NCBI GenBank assembly: GCA_965284435.1
Contig: OZ260083.1
Coordinates: forward strand, 620,001 to 684,000
From: CAIYZT01 sp947461435
GTDB taxonomy: Bacteria; Pseudomonadota; Alphaproteobacteria; Rhodobacterales; Rhodobacteraceae
DNA: 64,000 bases
Direction of reading: 5' to 3'
Under the pieces are notes generated by a model. The model was not told the origin of the DNA, made no database searches, and saw nothing but the letters and a program-made list of their open reading frames with translations. The stretch's first letter is position 1; each line of letters opens with the position of its first letter. The position numbers and the translations under genes were made by a program. This document shows positions 50,278-58,129 of this stretch, one piece after another.

Positions 50278-50967
50278 ATGCAGACCTTCGACCTCGGCGC
50301 TGAAGGATTGCGCGCGCTGAACTCGGCCCTTCATGCCTTGAAAGGCCAAACCAACATGACCGAATGGGAAGTGATCAATCCAAAGGGCGCCCATGCCATC
50401 GCGGCAGGGGTTGATGCGCCGGTGGATATCACCGTTCGCGGATCGACCGGCTATTACTGCGCCGGCATGAACAAACTGGCCACCGTCCGCGTCAAAGGCT
50501 CTGCCGGGCCGGGCGTGGCCGAAAACATGATGTCGGGCACCGTCATCATCGACGGCGACGCCAGCCAATACGCCGGGGCCACGGGCCGGGGCGGGCTTTT
50601 GGTGATCAAGGGCAACGCCTCATCCCGTTGCGGCATTTCGATGAAGGGCATCAACATCGTCGTGCACGGCAATATCGGCCACATGTCTGCCTTCATGGCG
50701 CAGTCCGGCAACATCGTCTGTCTGGGCGATGCGGGCGAAGCTTTGGGCGACAGCCTGTACGAGGCCCGACTGTTCGTGCGCGGAACCGTCAAATCACTTG
50801 GCGCGGATTGCATCGAAAAAGAAATGCGCCCCGAACATTATGCCATCGTTGAAGACCTTCTGCGCCAAGGAGAGGCCGATACAAAAGCCAAACCCGAAGA
50901 GTTTCGCCGCTACGGCTCTGCCCGCAAGCTTTATACCTTCAACATCGACAACGCGTCCTCCTACTGA
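50278..50967 (+). CDS. mgsB: N-methylglutamate synthase subunit MgsB (GXGXG domain)
   Basis: 229 residues of the glutamate-synthase C-terminal beta-helix type, with repeats of G-x-x-G: KGSAGPGVAENMMSGTV, GATGRGGLLVIKGNASSR, HGNIGHMSAFMAQSGN. It has no catalytic residues and serves as structural part of the synthase between MgsA and MgsC. It starts one base after mgsA and ends 15 bp before mgsC. Confidence 0.9.
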   Translation: MQTFDLGAEGLRALNSALHALKGQTNMTEWEVINPKGAHAIAAGVDAPVDITVRGSTGYYCAGMNKLATVRVKGSAGPGVAENMMSGTVIIDGDASQYAGATGRGGLLVIKGNASSRCGISMKGINIVVHGNIGHMSAFMAQSGNIVCLGDAGEALGDSLYEARLFVRGTVKSLGADCIEKEMRPEHYAIVEDLLRQGEADTKAKPEEFRRYGSARKLYTFNIDNASSY

Positions 50968-50982
50968 GGCAGAAGAAAAAGA

Positions 50983-52311
50983 ATGACAGATTTCCCCCGT
51001 ACCCCGCCCCGCTATTCTGCCACCTTCACCCCGGCCATCAACGCGGAAATCCGCCGCGCAGCCGCCACGGGGATATATGATATTCGCGGTGGCGGCACAA
51101 AACGCCACCTGCCGCATTTCGATGATCTTCTGTTCCTTGGGGCCTCCATCTCGCGCTATCCGCTGGAAGGCTACCGCGAAAAATGCGCAACCGACGTGTG
51201 GCTTGGCACCCGTTTCGCCAAAAAGCCGATCCATCTTGATATCCCGGTCACCATTGCCGGCATGTCGTTTGGCGCGCTTTCGGGCCCCGCCAAAGAGGCA
51301 CTGGGCCGCGGCGCCTCTGCCGCTGGCACCTCCACCACCACCGGCGACGGCGGCATGACCGAAGAAGAGCGCGGACATTCGCGCACGCTGGTCTATCAAT
51401 ACCTGCCCTCCCGCTACGGGATGAACCCCGATGACTTGCGCCGCGCCGACGCGATCGAAGTGGTCGTGGGCCAAGGGGCCAAACCGGGCGGCGGCGGCAT
51501 GCTTTTGGGCCAGAAAATCTCTGACCGCGTGGCTGCCATGCGCAACCTGCCCAAGGGCATCGATCAACGCTCCGCCTGCCGCCATCCGGACTGGACGGGC
51601 CCGGATGATCTTGAAATCAAGATCATGGAAATCCGCGAAATCACGGATTGGGAAAAGCCGATCTATGTCAAAGTCGGCGGCGCGCGCCCCTATTATGACA
51701 CCGCACTGGCCGTCAAGGCCGGGGCCGATGTCGTGGTGCTCGACGGCATGCAAGGCGGCACCGCTGCCACGCAGGATGTGTTCATCGAACATGTCGGCAT
51801 GCCCATTCTGGCCTGCATCCCGCTGGCGGTGAAGGCGCTCCAAGATCTGGGCATGCACCGCAAGGTGCAACTCATCGTCTCGGGCGGCATCCGCACCGGG
51901 GCCGACGTGGCCAAAGCCATGGCCTTGGGCGCCGATGCGGTGGCCATTGGAACCGCCGCTTTGATCGCGCTGGGCGACAACGATCCCAAATGGGAATCCG
52001 AATATCAGGCGCTGGGCACCACCGCCGACGCCTATGACGATTGGCACGAAGGCCGCGATCCAGCCGGCATCACCACCCAAGACCCCGAACTGTCAAAGCG
52101 CTTCGATCCGATCCTCGGCGGCCGCCGCTTGAAAAACTATCTGAAAGTGATGACGCTAGAGGCGCAAACCATCGCCCGCGCCTGCGGCAAGAATCACCTT
52201 CACAACCTCGAACCCGAAGACCTCTGCTCGCTGACGATCGAAGCCGCCGCCATGGCGGGCGTTCCCTTGGCTGGCACCAACTGGATCCCCGGCCGCAACG
52301 GCGGGTTTTAA
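50983..52311 (+). CDS. mgsC: N-methylglutamate synthase FMN subunit MgsC
   Basis: 442 residues, the FMN-binding glutamate-synthase barrel: PVTIAGMSFGALSGPAKEAL, then PGGGGMLLGQKISDRVAAMR, then SGGIRTGADVAKAMALGADA; a late cysteine cluster (ARACGKN, LEPEDLCSL) may bind Fe-S. It makes N-methylglutamate in the synthase, using methylamine or gamma-glutamylmethylamide as nitrogen donor. AGAAGAAAAAG precedes the ATG. It is followed by gmaS 31 bp on. Confidence 0.9.
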   Translation: MTDFPRTPPRYSATFTPAINAEIRRAAATGIYDIRGGGTKRHLPHFDDLLFLGASISRYPLEGYREKCATDVWLGTRFAKKPIHLDIPVTIAGMSFGALSGPAKEALGRGASAAGTSTTTGDGGMTEEERGHSRTLVYQYLPSRYGMNPDDLRRADAIEVVVGQGAKPGGGGMLLGQKISDRVAAMRNLPKGIDQRSACRHPDWTGPDDLEIKIMEIREITDWEKPIYVKVGGARPYYDTALAVKAGADVVVLDGMQGGTAATQDVFIEHVGMPILACIPLAVKALQDLGMHRKVQLIVSGGIRTGADVAKAMALGADAVAIGTAALIALGDNDPKWESEYQALGTTADAYDDWHEGRDPAGITTQDPELSKRFDPILGGRRLKNYLKVMTLEAQTIARACGKNHLHNLEPEDLCSLTIEAAAMAGVPLAGTNWIPGRNGGF

Positions 52312-52342
52312 AAAAAACATAAAGACGACAGGGAGCTAAAAG

Positions 52343-53650
52343 ATGGCAAAAGATCTGGCCAAATGGGCCAAGGACAAGGGCGTCAAATACTTCATGATCT
52401 CCTATACCGATCTGTTCGGGGGTCAGCGCGCCAAACTCGTGCCGACTCAGGCGATCAACGACATGGCCGAAGACGGGGCAGGCTTTGCCGGTTTCGCCAC
52501 TTGGCTTGACCTGACTCCAGCCCACCCCGACCTGATGGCGGTTCCCGATCCGTCCTCGGCCATCCAGCTGCCTTGGAAAAAAGATGTGGCATGGGTTGCC
52601 GCCCGCGCCACGATGGAGGGAAAGCTTGTCGCACAAGCCCCCCGCAACGTGCTGGAAAACGTGATCGCCGAAGCTGCCAAAGACGGTCTGCGCGTCAAAA
52701 CCGGGGTAGAGCCAGAGTTCTTCCTGCTCACCGCTGATGGCGAGCAAATCTCTGATCCCTACGATAACGCGGAAAAGCCCTGCTACGACCAGCAGGCCGT
52801 GATGCGCCGCTACGATGTCATCGCCGAAGTGTGCGATTACATGCTGGAATTGGGCTGGGAAGCCTATCAGAACGACCACGAAGACGCGATCGGCCAGTTC
52901 GAGATGAACTGGAAATACGATGACGCCCTGCAAACCGCCGACAAGCACAGCTTCTTCAAATTCATGATGAAATCTGTCGCTGAAAAGCATGGCTACCGCG
53001 CCACCTTCATGCCGAAGCCTTTCAAGGGCCTCACCGGGTCGGGCTGCCACGCCCATATCTCGGTTTGGTCAATGGATGGCAAATCCAACGCCTTTGCCGA
53101 CAAATCCAAGGAACTGCACCTGTCCGATCAGGGCCGCAACTTCTTGGGCGGCATCATGAAACACGCCTCGGCCCTGGCGGCAATCTGCAACCCCACCGTC
53201 AACAGCTACAAACGCATCAACGCGCCCCGCACCTCTTCGGGGGCAACCTGGGCGCCCAACACCGTCACCTGGACAGGCAACAACCGCACCCACATGGTCC
53301 GCGTTCCCGGTCCCGGCCGGTTCGAACTGCGGCTGCCCGATGGCGCAGCAAACCCCTACCTGCTGCAGGCGGTGATCATCGCCGCCGGTCTTGATGGCGT
53401 ACGCACAAAGGCAGACCCCGGCAAACGGCACGATATCGATATGTATCAGATGGGCCATACCGTCAAAAACGCGCCGAAACTGCCGCTTAACCTGCTGGAT
53501 GCGCTGCGCGAGTTCGACAAGGACAAGACGCTCAAAGCCATGCTCGGCGATGAATTCTCGTCTGCCTATATCAAACTGAAGGGCCGCGAATGGGATAGCT
53601 ACGCCTCTCACTTCTCCCGCTGGGAGCATGAGAATACGCTGGATATCTAA
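52343..53650 (+). CDS. gmaS: Gamma-glutamylmethylamide synthetase
   Basis: 435 residues of the glutamine synthetase superfamily. Metal and substrate motifs are TGVEPEFFLL, DAIGQFEMNWKYDDAL, FMPKPFKGLTGSGCHAHIS and NSYKRINAPRTSSG, with RVPGPGRFELRLPDGAANPYL near the end. It joins methylamine to glutamate with ATP, giving gamma-glutamylmethylamide, the first step of the indirect methylamine route. Ordinary GlnA is longer in its catalytic loops; the position after mgsABC decides the assignment. A strong terminator follows 22 bp after its stop. Confidence 0.92.
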   Translation: MAKDLAKWAKDKGVKYFMISYTDLFGGQRAKLVPTQAINDMAEDGAGFAGFATWLDLTPAHPDLMAVPDPSSAIQLPWKKDVAWVAARATMEGKLVAQAPRNVLENVIAEAAKDGLRVKTGVEPEFFLLTADGEQISDPYDNAEKPCYDQQAVMRRYDVIAEVCDYMLELGWEAYQNDHEDAIGQFEMNWKYDDALQTADKHSFFKFMMKSVAEKHGYRATFMPKPFKGLTGSGCHAHISVWSMDGKSNAFADKSKELHLSDQGRNFLGGIMKHASALAAICNPTVNSYKRINAPRTSSGATWAPNTVTWTGNNRTHMVRVPGPGRFELRLPDGAANPYLLQAVIIAAGLDGVRTKADPGKRHDIDMYQMGHTVKNAPKLPLNLLDALREFDKDKTLKAMLGDEFSSAYIKLKGREWDSYASHFSRWEHENTLDI

Positions 53651-53672
53651 CCGTCCTTCGCAGCATAACGAA

Positions 53673-53702
53673 AAAACGCCCAAGGTTTTCCTTGGGCGTT
53701 TT
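53673..53702. terminator. Strong terminator between gmaS and tRNA-Arg
   Basis: A perfect 13-bp stem (AAAACGCCCAAGG / CCTTGGGCGTTTT) with a TTTT loop. Both strands carry A and T runs at the stem ends, so it can stop transcription of gmaS and of the tRNA gene coming from the other side. Confidence 0.9.
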
Positions 53703-53710
53703 CACAAAGA

Positions 53711-54034
53711 TGGTGTCCACGGCGGGATTTGAACCCACGGCCCCAGGATTCATACCACTTCGGCTTTCGCCGCCCAGATCCCTGCCTCAAGCAAAGACCT
53801 TGGTTCGTGGTCTGGACTGTCCCTTGGTCTTAGGCGAACCCGCCCTTAGACCCTGCCCGTCCAGTCTCTACACCTTCCCAAAGGTTTCCCCCGGGCTTGG
53901 CTCGGGATCGGCAAGGTGCAAGCACACCCCAGCTTTCCCCGACTTTGAGCAGATCCACCCCGCCGTTTCCAAACGGGGCGCCCAATTCTTCCGTTTTAGG
54001 AATCCTGTGCTCTATCCAGCTGAGCTACGCAGAC
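53711..54034 (-). tRNA. tRNA-Arg (anticodon CCT) interrupted by a group I intron
   Basis: On the minus strand the 5' exon is 53998-54034 (37 nt, ending ATTCCT) and the 3' exon 53711-53750 (40 nt, beginning AATCCTGG, encoded CCA). Joined, they give a normal 77-nt tRNA: D-arm GCTC/GAGC, anticodon stem CAGGA/TCCTG with loop TTCCTAA, anticodon CCT, and T-arm with GGTTCAAATCC. The acceptor stem has two G-T pairs. The 247-nt insert lies just after anticodon base 36. The same tRNA carries a group I intron in other alphaproteobacteria such as Agrobacterium. Confidence 0.93.
53751..53997 (-). other. Group I intron (IC3-like) in tRNA-Arg
   Basis: 247 nt with no protein-coding capacity. It follows a U in the 5' exon and ends in G, as group I introns do. 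Core sequences shared with cyanobacterial and proteobacterial tRNA introns are readable on the minus strand: TCCCGAGCCAAGC (P4-P6 side), GGTGTAGAGACTGGACGGG (P7 5' strand, at 53856-53874) and GGACAGTCCAGACC (P7 3' strand). It should splice itself out with guanosine. I did not complete a full fold, and pairing of P1 is not obvious by eye. Confidence 0.9.
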
Positions 54035-54209
54035 CTCATCTTCGCGGACCGTTCTAAACGTCTTCGCGCGCTGCGGCAAGTTCTGCGATTTCTTGCAATG
54101 AAAAGGGGAAGCGACTTTTTGGCCCACCGCTTCCCCTATAGTCCGTTGCGCCAGAGTTGAGAGCTTGCAGGACGCGCGGGATATCGCCAGTTCTGGCCTG
54201 AACCCGAAC

Positions 54210-54223
54210 TGTTAGCGCTATCA
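54210..54223. promoter_or_regulatory. LacI-family operator, upstream copy
   Basis: TGTTAGCGCTATCA differs at one base from the palindrome TGTTAGCGCTAACA, a typical operator of GntR/LacI-type repressors with a central GCGC. It lies 111 bp before the LacI-family gene. Confidence 0.6.
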
Positions 54224-54283
54224 TACCGCAAATTTGCCCCTCCGACAAGCCCTTTGGCAACGGGGGGTTTTGCAGGGGCCACT

Positions 54284-54295
54284 TTGGCGCTAACA
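54284..54295. promoter_or_regulatory. LacI-family operator, downstream copy
   Basis: TTGGCGCTAACA shares the GCGC centre and the right half-site TAACA with the copy at 54210; its left half is weak. The two are centred 72 bp apart, close to seven helical turns, which would allow looping and autorepression of the gene at 54334. Confidence 0.5.
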
Positions 54296-54333
54296 AGGAT
54301 CAACGGCCCCGCGCCCAAAGACAAAAGTGACAA

Positions 54334-55359
54334 ATGCCCAGCTACGATCCCAAAAGACCCCTGACCCTGCGCGATGTGTCCGAAGCGTCTGGCGTGTCAG
54401 AGATGACGGTCAGCCGCGTTCTGCGCAACCGTGGGGATGTCTCGGTTGCCACGCGCGAAAAGGTGCTCAAGGCGGCACGCTCGCTGGGCTATGTTCCCAA
54501 CAAGATCGCCGGCGCCCTTGCATCGCAGCGCGTCAATCTTGTGGGTGTTGTCATCCCCTCGCTGTCCAACATGGTCTTCCCCGAAGTTATGACAGGCATT
54601 TCCGAAGTGCTGGATGGAACCGTCCTGCAACCCGTCGTCGGCGTCACCAACTACTCGCCCGACCGCGAAGAAAGCGTGCTTTACGAAATGCTCTCTTGGC
54701 GCCCGTCGGGGCTGATCATTGCCGGGCTGGAACACACGGACGCCTCCCATGCCATGCTGGCCCAAGCGGGCGTTCCCATCGTCGAGATCATGGACATCGA
54801 CGGCACACCGCTTGATTCCGCGGTCGGCATTTCCCACCGCCGCGCCGGCCGCCAGATGGCCGAGGCGATCGTGGCCGCCGGTTATCGCAGCATCGCCTTT
54901 CTGGGCACGCAGATGCCAAACGATCACCGCGCCCGCAAACGCCTTGAAGGCTTTGAAGAGGAACTCGCCCGCAACGGTCTGACCCTGATTGACCGAGAGT
55001 TCTATTCGGGCGGCTCTGCGCTTCTCAAGGGCCGCGAGATGACCGAAGCCATCTTGAAGCGCACCCCAACAGTCGATTTTCTGTATTATTCCAACGATAT
55101 GATCGGGGCAGGCGGCCTGCTGTATTGCCTTGAAAACGGGTTGGATGTGCCGGGAAAGATCGGTCTTGCCGGGTTTAATGGCGTCGAATTGTTGGATGGT
55201 CTGCCGCGCAAACTGGCCACAATGGATGCGTGCCGGCTTGAAATTGGCCGACGCGCCGCCGAAATCATCAGCGGTCAACACGTCTCTGGCGCGGCGGGCG
55301 GTGCGGTGATCGAATTGTTCCCGATCCTGCAGCCCGGCGACACGATACGAAAGCGTTAA
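54334..55359 (+). CDS. LacI-family transcriptional regulator (gluconate-repressor type)
   Basis: 341 residues. The HTH (about 10-55) is LTLRDVSEASGVSEMTVSRVL with hinge helix NKIAGALASQR. The periplasmic-binding-protein-like domain follows, beginning NLVGVVIPSLSNMVFPEVM and including YRSIAFLGTQMPNDHRARKR and YYSNDMIGAGGLLYCLENGL. It resembles the GntR/IdnR branch that senses gluconate or related acids. It is a single gene with two likely operators in its own upstream region. It may regulate genes elsewhere or the neighbouring glycoside genes. Confidence 0.88.
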   Translation: MPSYDPKRPLTLRDVSEASGVSEMTVSRVLRNRGDVSVATREKVLKAARSLGYVPNKIAGALASQRVNLVGVVIPSLSNMVFPEVMTGISEVLDGTVLQPVVGVTNYSPDREESVLYEMLSWRPSGLIIAGLEHTDASHAMLAQAGVPIVEIMDIDGTPLDSAVGISHRRAGRQMAEAIVAAGYRSIAFLGTQMPNDHRARKRLEGFEEELARNGLTLIDREFYSGGSALLKGREMTEAILKRTPTVDFLYYSNDMIGAGGLLYCLENGLDVPGKIGLAGFNGVELLDGLPRKLATMDACRLEIGRRAAEIISGQHVSGAAGGAVIELFPILQPGDTIRKR

Positions 55360-55426
55360 GGTTTCACGCAGCGCGGCCCAATCTGATCGCAATCAAACTG
55401 GGCCACCTGCCGTGACGTGGGGAACC

Positions 55427-56941
55427 TTATCCCAGTTTTACCCGCAACATCTGATAGCTCAGCGGCGGCAAGCTCGCCGTCAGGCGGCCGCCCGTCACCG
55501 CAGCGCCCGTCCCTTTTGTCGGGGCCACAGCCATCGGATTGACGGCCGTATTCACTGCTTCCAGATCGGCATGCACCATCACCTGATGGTCAATCACCGT
55601 TCCCGCGCCAAATCCTTCAAGCGCCAGATCCAGATCCATCGCTTCATGCTCGTGACGGTTGACGACAAAGAAGGTCAGCGTGCCTTCGGTCTCGTCATGC
55701 ACGCCCGCCACATCGACAAAGCGCACCTCGTCAGCCAGTTCGGCCTTATAAACCGGGCCCGACTGCGCCAGATTCAACGCCGTGCCCCGCCCGTAAACCG
55801 ATGCGAAGTAGTAAGGATAGTAAATCGTCTGCCGCCAGGCCGCGCCCATCGGATCTGTCATGATCGGTGCGATCACATTCACCAACTGCGCAATACAGGC
55901 AATCTTCACCACATTCGATTTGCGGATGAAGGTGTTCAAGATCAACCCGACCTGCAACACATCTTCAAAATTATAGATGTCTTCCAGCAGCCTCGGCGCA
56001 TGCGGCCAGCCTTCGTTGCCTTCCAAAATGGCACGGTCCTGCGCGTTGGAATGGTACCACACGTTCCATTCGTCAAAGCTGATATAAACATCATGCTTTG
56101 ACCGCTTGTTCGCCTTCACCAACTTGATCGTGGATTCGATGGTGTCGATATAACGTTCCAGCTTCTCACTCAGCGCCAGATAGTTTCCGGTCTTCTTTTC
56201 CCGGTTGGCAAAATACATGTGCAAGCTGATGTGATCGACATTTTCATACGTATGCTCAAGAACGATCCGTTCCCATTCGGGATAGGTCTTCATGTCAGAA
56301 TTGGACGATCCGCAAACAATCAACTCCAGACCCTTGTCAAAGGCCCGCAGGGTCTTGGCCACTTCATTGGCCAGACGGCCATATTCATCGGCCGTCTTGT
56401 GACCCACTTGCCACGGCCCGTCCATTTCGTTGCCAAGGCACCAAAGACGGCAGTCAAACGGCTCTGTACGGCCATTTTTGGCCCGCAGATCGCCCCAATG
56501 GCTGCCGACCGGACCGTTGACATATTCCACGAAATTGCGCGCTTCGTCCAACCCCCGAGAGCCTAGGTTGATCGCCAGCATCATCTGCGTGCCCACGGTA
56601 TCGCACCATTGCGAAAACTCGTGCACACCCACCTGATTGGCATCCGATGTATGCCACGCCAGATCCAGACGCACAGGGCGCTGATCCTTCGGGCCAATCC
56701 CGTCTTCCCAGTTATAGGCCGAAACGAAGTTTCCGCCCGGATAGCGCACGAAGGGAATCTTCAGATCACGGACCAGCTCGGCAACGTCGCCGCGCATTCC
56801 GTTTTCATCTGCGGTTGGATGGCCGGGTTCGTAGATCCCGGTGTAAATCGCGCGTCCAAGATGTTCCAGAAAAGCTGAATAAATCCGCTCATCGATCTTG
56901 GCGATGGTAAAGTTCTTGTGGGCCGTGACCTGTGCTTTCAT
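55427..56941 (-). CDS. abfA: Alpha-L-arabinofuranosidase, GH51
   Basis: 504 residues. The barrel has PFVRYPGGNFVSAYNWEDGIG; acid/base E172 is in WCLGNEMDGPWQ, nucleophile E291 in ISFDEWNVWY. A C-terminal beta domain completes the usual GH51 layout. No signal peptide is present, so it acts in the cytoplasm on imported arabino-oligosaccharides, releasing L-arabinose. It is divergent from nothing and follows the ArsR gene on the same strand, but with its own promoter and a palindrome over that promoter. Confidence 0.93.
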   Translation of the reverse strand: MKAQVTAHKNFTIAKIDERIYSAFLEHLGRAIYTGIYEPGHPTADENGMRGDVAELVRDLKIPFVRYPGGNFVSAYNWEDGIGPKDQRPVRLDLAWHTSDANQVGVHEFSQWCDTVGTQMMLAINLGSRGLDEARNFVEYVNGPVGSHWGDLRAKNGRTEPFDCRLWCLGNEMDGPWQVGHKTADEYGRLANEVAKTLRAFDKGLELIVCGSSNSDMKTYPEWERIVLEHTYENVDHISLHMYFANREKKTGNYLALSEKLERYIDTIESTIKLVKANKRSKHDVYISFDEWNVWYHSNAQDRAILEGNEGWPHAPRLLEDIYNFEDVLQVGLILNTFIRKSNVVKIACIAQLVNVIAPIMTDPMGAAWRQTIYYPYYFASVYGRGTALNLAQSGPVYKAELADEVRFVDVAGVHDETEGTLTFFVVNRHEHEAMDLDLALEGFGAGTVIDHQVMVHADLEAVNTAVNPMAVAPTKGTGAAVTGGRLTASLPPLSYQMLRVKLG

Positions 56942-56980
56942 GTCTCCGTCCCTCCCCGACGGTGCCCTCTAAATCTGGGG

Positions 56981-57031
56981 CATACATATCTGACTTACAG
57001 ATATACATCAGGAAACCTGTGCTAAGGTCAA
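56981..57031 (-). promoter_or_regulatory. Promoter and palindromic operator of the GH51 gene
   Basis: On the minus strand TTGACC (57026-57031) and TGTATA (57002-57007) are 18 bp apart. A perfect palindrome ATATCTG-ACTTA-CAGATAT (56986-57004) overlaps the -10 box. GATATGTATG- and GATATACATC-like sequences within it resemble sites before the ArsR gene and at 60840. A repressor bound here would block the promoter. Confidence 0.6.
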
Positions 57032-57047
57032 CCCCAAAACCAAAGAC

Positions 57048-57977
57048 CTAACGTCGTGTCGTCAGCCGCATCACAATATCTTGGTCATAATTGCCAAAGC
57101 CGCGACCAAAAACATTCACCCCCCCGGGGTGGCGCGCATCGGCCTTGACGCCCACGCGAAACCGGATCGACCGGTGTGACCCAAGATCCAGATCCTTCAG
57201 CGACACCGGAGACATCTTCATCCCGTCAATAAAAGTGCCTTCACTGGTCACCCGGACCGATTTCAGCTTGCCATACTGGCTGCCCTTCAGCTTCCACCAA
57301 CTGGGTGTGTAAACCCCCCTTTGGTCGCCATAATCCCCCGGCGATGTCCAGGTTCCCACATCAATCTGGTTGACCGAAAAGGTGATGTCGCTGGGCCAGT
57401 CCGCAGCGGTTCCCGGCACCTCAGACGACAGTTCAACCGAAAACTCCACAGCCTCCAGATCGCCCGTCATCAGTTTGATATTGTTAGGAAACTGATACTC
57501 AATATACCCGCGCGTAAACCACATCAACCCCGCCGACATGCGCCCCGGATCCAGATAGGTATCGGGCACATCCAGCAGCCCGATAATCCCCTCGCCCGAA
57601 CACAAACCGCACGGCGCGGTCACATCGCAACTGGTGTAAAGACCCAGCGGCATCGCCACTTCGATCACGTTTGATCCTGCCGTCGCCGGGTCCTTTTTGA
57701 ACATCACCAGCACCTCGTCAAACAAGGTGTGGCAGACCTTCTGGTTGCCCTTTTTGGCGCGCTGCGTTTCGGTCCGGATCAGACCCGCCTCTTCCAGAAC
57801 CTGCACATTGGCCGATACCGAAGACTGCGGAAGCTCCAGCGCCGCCGCGATGGCATTCACATTCTGCGGGCCTTCATCGTGAAGTAATTTCAGTATTCCG
57901 ACCCGCACCGGCGATGAAAGCGCCTTCAAGGTTTCCAACCCCTCAACAGGGTCAACAATCAGAAAATTCCGGCTCAT
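57048..57977 (-). CDS. ArsR-type regulator with a large C-terminal domain
   Basis: 309 residues. The wHTH (about 12-90) has LKALSSPVRVGILKLLHDEG and LELPQSSVSANVQVLEEAGL, an ArsR/SmtB pattern. The remaining 215 residues are unusual: a cysteine group C117, C123, C126 (TSCDVTAPCGLCSGEG) and a beta-rich part with WFTRGYIEYQFPNNIKLMTGDLE and SHRSIRFRVGVKADARHPGG. This second part may bind a sugar or metal. The gene sits between GH51 and GH2 genes, so it likely controls glycoside use. It is divergent from GH2. Confidence 0.82.
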   Translation of the reverse strand: MSRNFLIVDPVEGLETLKALSSPVRVGILKLLHDEGPQNVNAIAAALELPQSSVSANVQVLEEAGLIRTETQRAKKGNQKVCHTLFDEVLVMFKKDPATAGSNVIEVAMPLGLYTSCDVTAPCGLCSGEGIIGLLDVPDTYLDPGRMSAGLMWFTRGYIEYQFPNNIKLMTGDLEAVEFSVELSSEVPGTAADWPSDITFSVNQIDVGTWTSPGDYGDQRGVYTPSWWKLKGSQYGKLKSVRVTSEGTFIDGMKMSPVSLKDLDLGSHRSIRFRVGVKADARHPGGVNVFGRGFGNYDQDIVMRLTTRR

Positions 57978-58003
57978 TTGAATGCCCTTCGTTCATAAGC
58001 GCA

Positions 58004-58031
58004 TGTGTATCAGGTTTTTCGGTATGGTCAA
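58004..58031 (-). promoter_or_regulatory. Promoter of the ArsR-type gene with candidate operator
   Basis: On the minus strand TTGACC (58026-58031) and TACACA (58004-58009) with a 16-bp spacer. The sequence around the -10 (CCTGATACACATGC) resembles the same place of the GH51 promoter (CCTGATGTATATCTG), which suggests a common binding protein, possibly the ArsR-type regulator itself. Confidence 0.5.
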
Positions 58032-58129
58032 ACGCCCTGCCTGTCGTAGTCTCGGCCCGACAGAATCACCCGTCAGCCCCCGTTCAGGCCCTTTGCGCCC
58101 CAACGGTCCCCCGGCAACAGGAGCCACCC

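Larger units (their letters stand above)
54054..54333. other. Intergenic region with hairpin and no convincing gene
   Basis: 280 bp between tRNA-Arg and the LacI gene. It holds a 10-bp perfect stem AGGGGAAGCG (54104-54113) / CGCTTCCCCT (54128-54137), followed on the minus strand by TTTTC. A minus-strand frame of 80 codons (54054-54296) ends with SLQEIAELAAAREDV, which looks protein-like, but its start part is proline-rich and overlaps the likely operators. I keep it as a possible gene remnant. Confidence 0.4.

Noticed and set aside
53692..54057. 121-codon plus-strand frame over the tRNA-Arg gene
   Set aside because: It lies entirely over the tRNA exons, the group I intron and the terminator; composition is that of antisense RNA sequence.
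54054..54296. 80-codon minus-strand frame between tRNA-Arg and the LacI gene
   Set aside because: The C-terminal end looks protein-like, but the frame runs through a hairpin and both LacI-type operators and lacks a ribosome site; kept only as a possible remnant.
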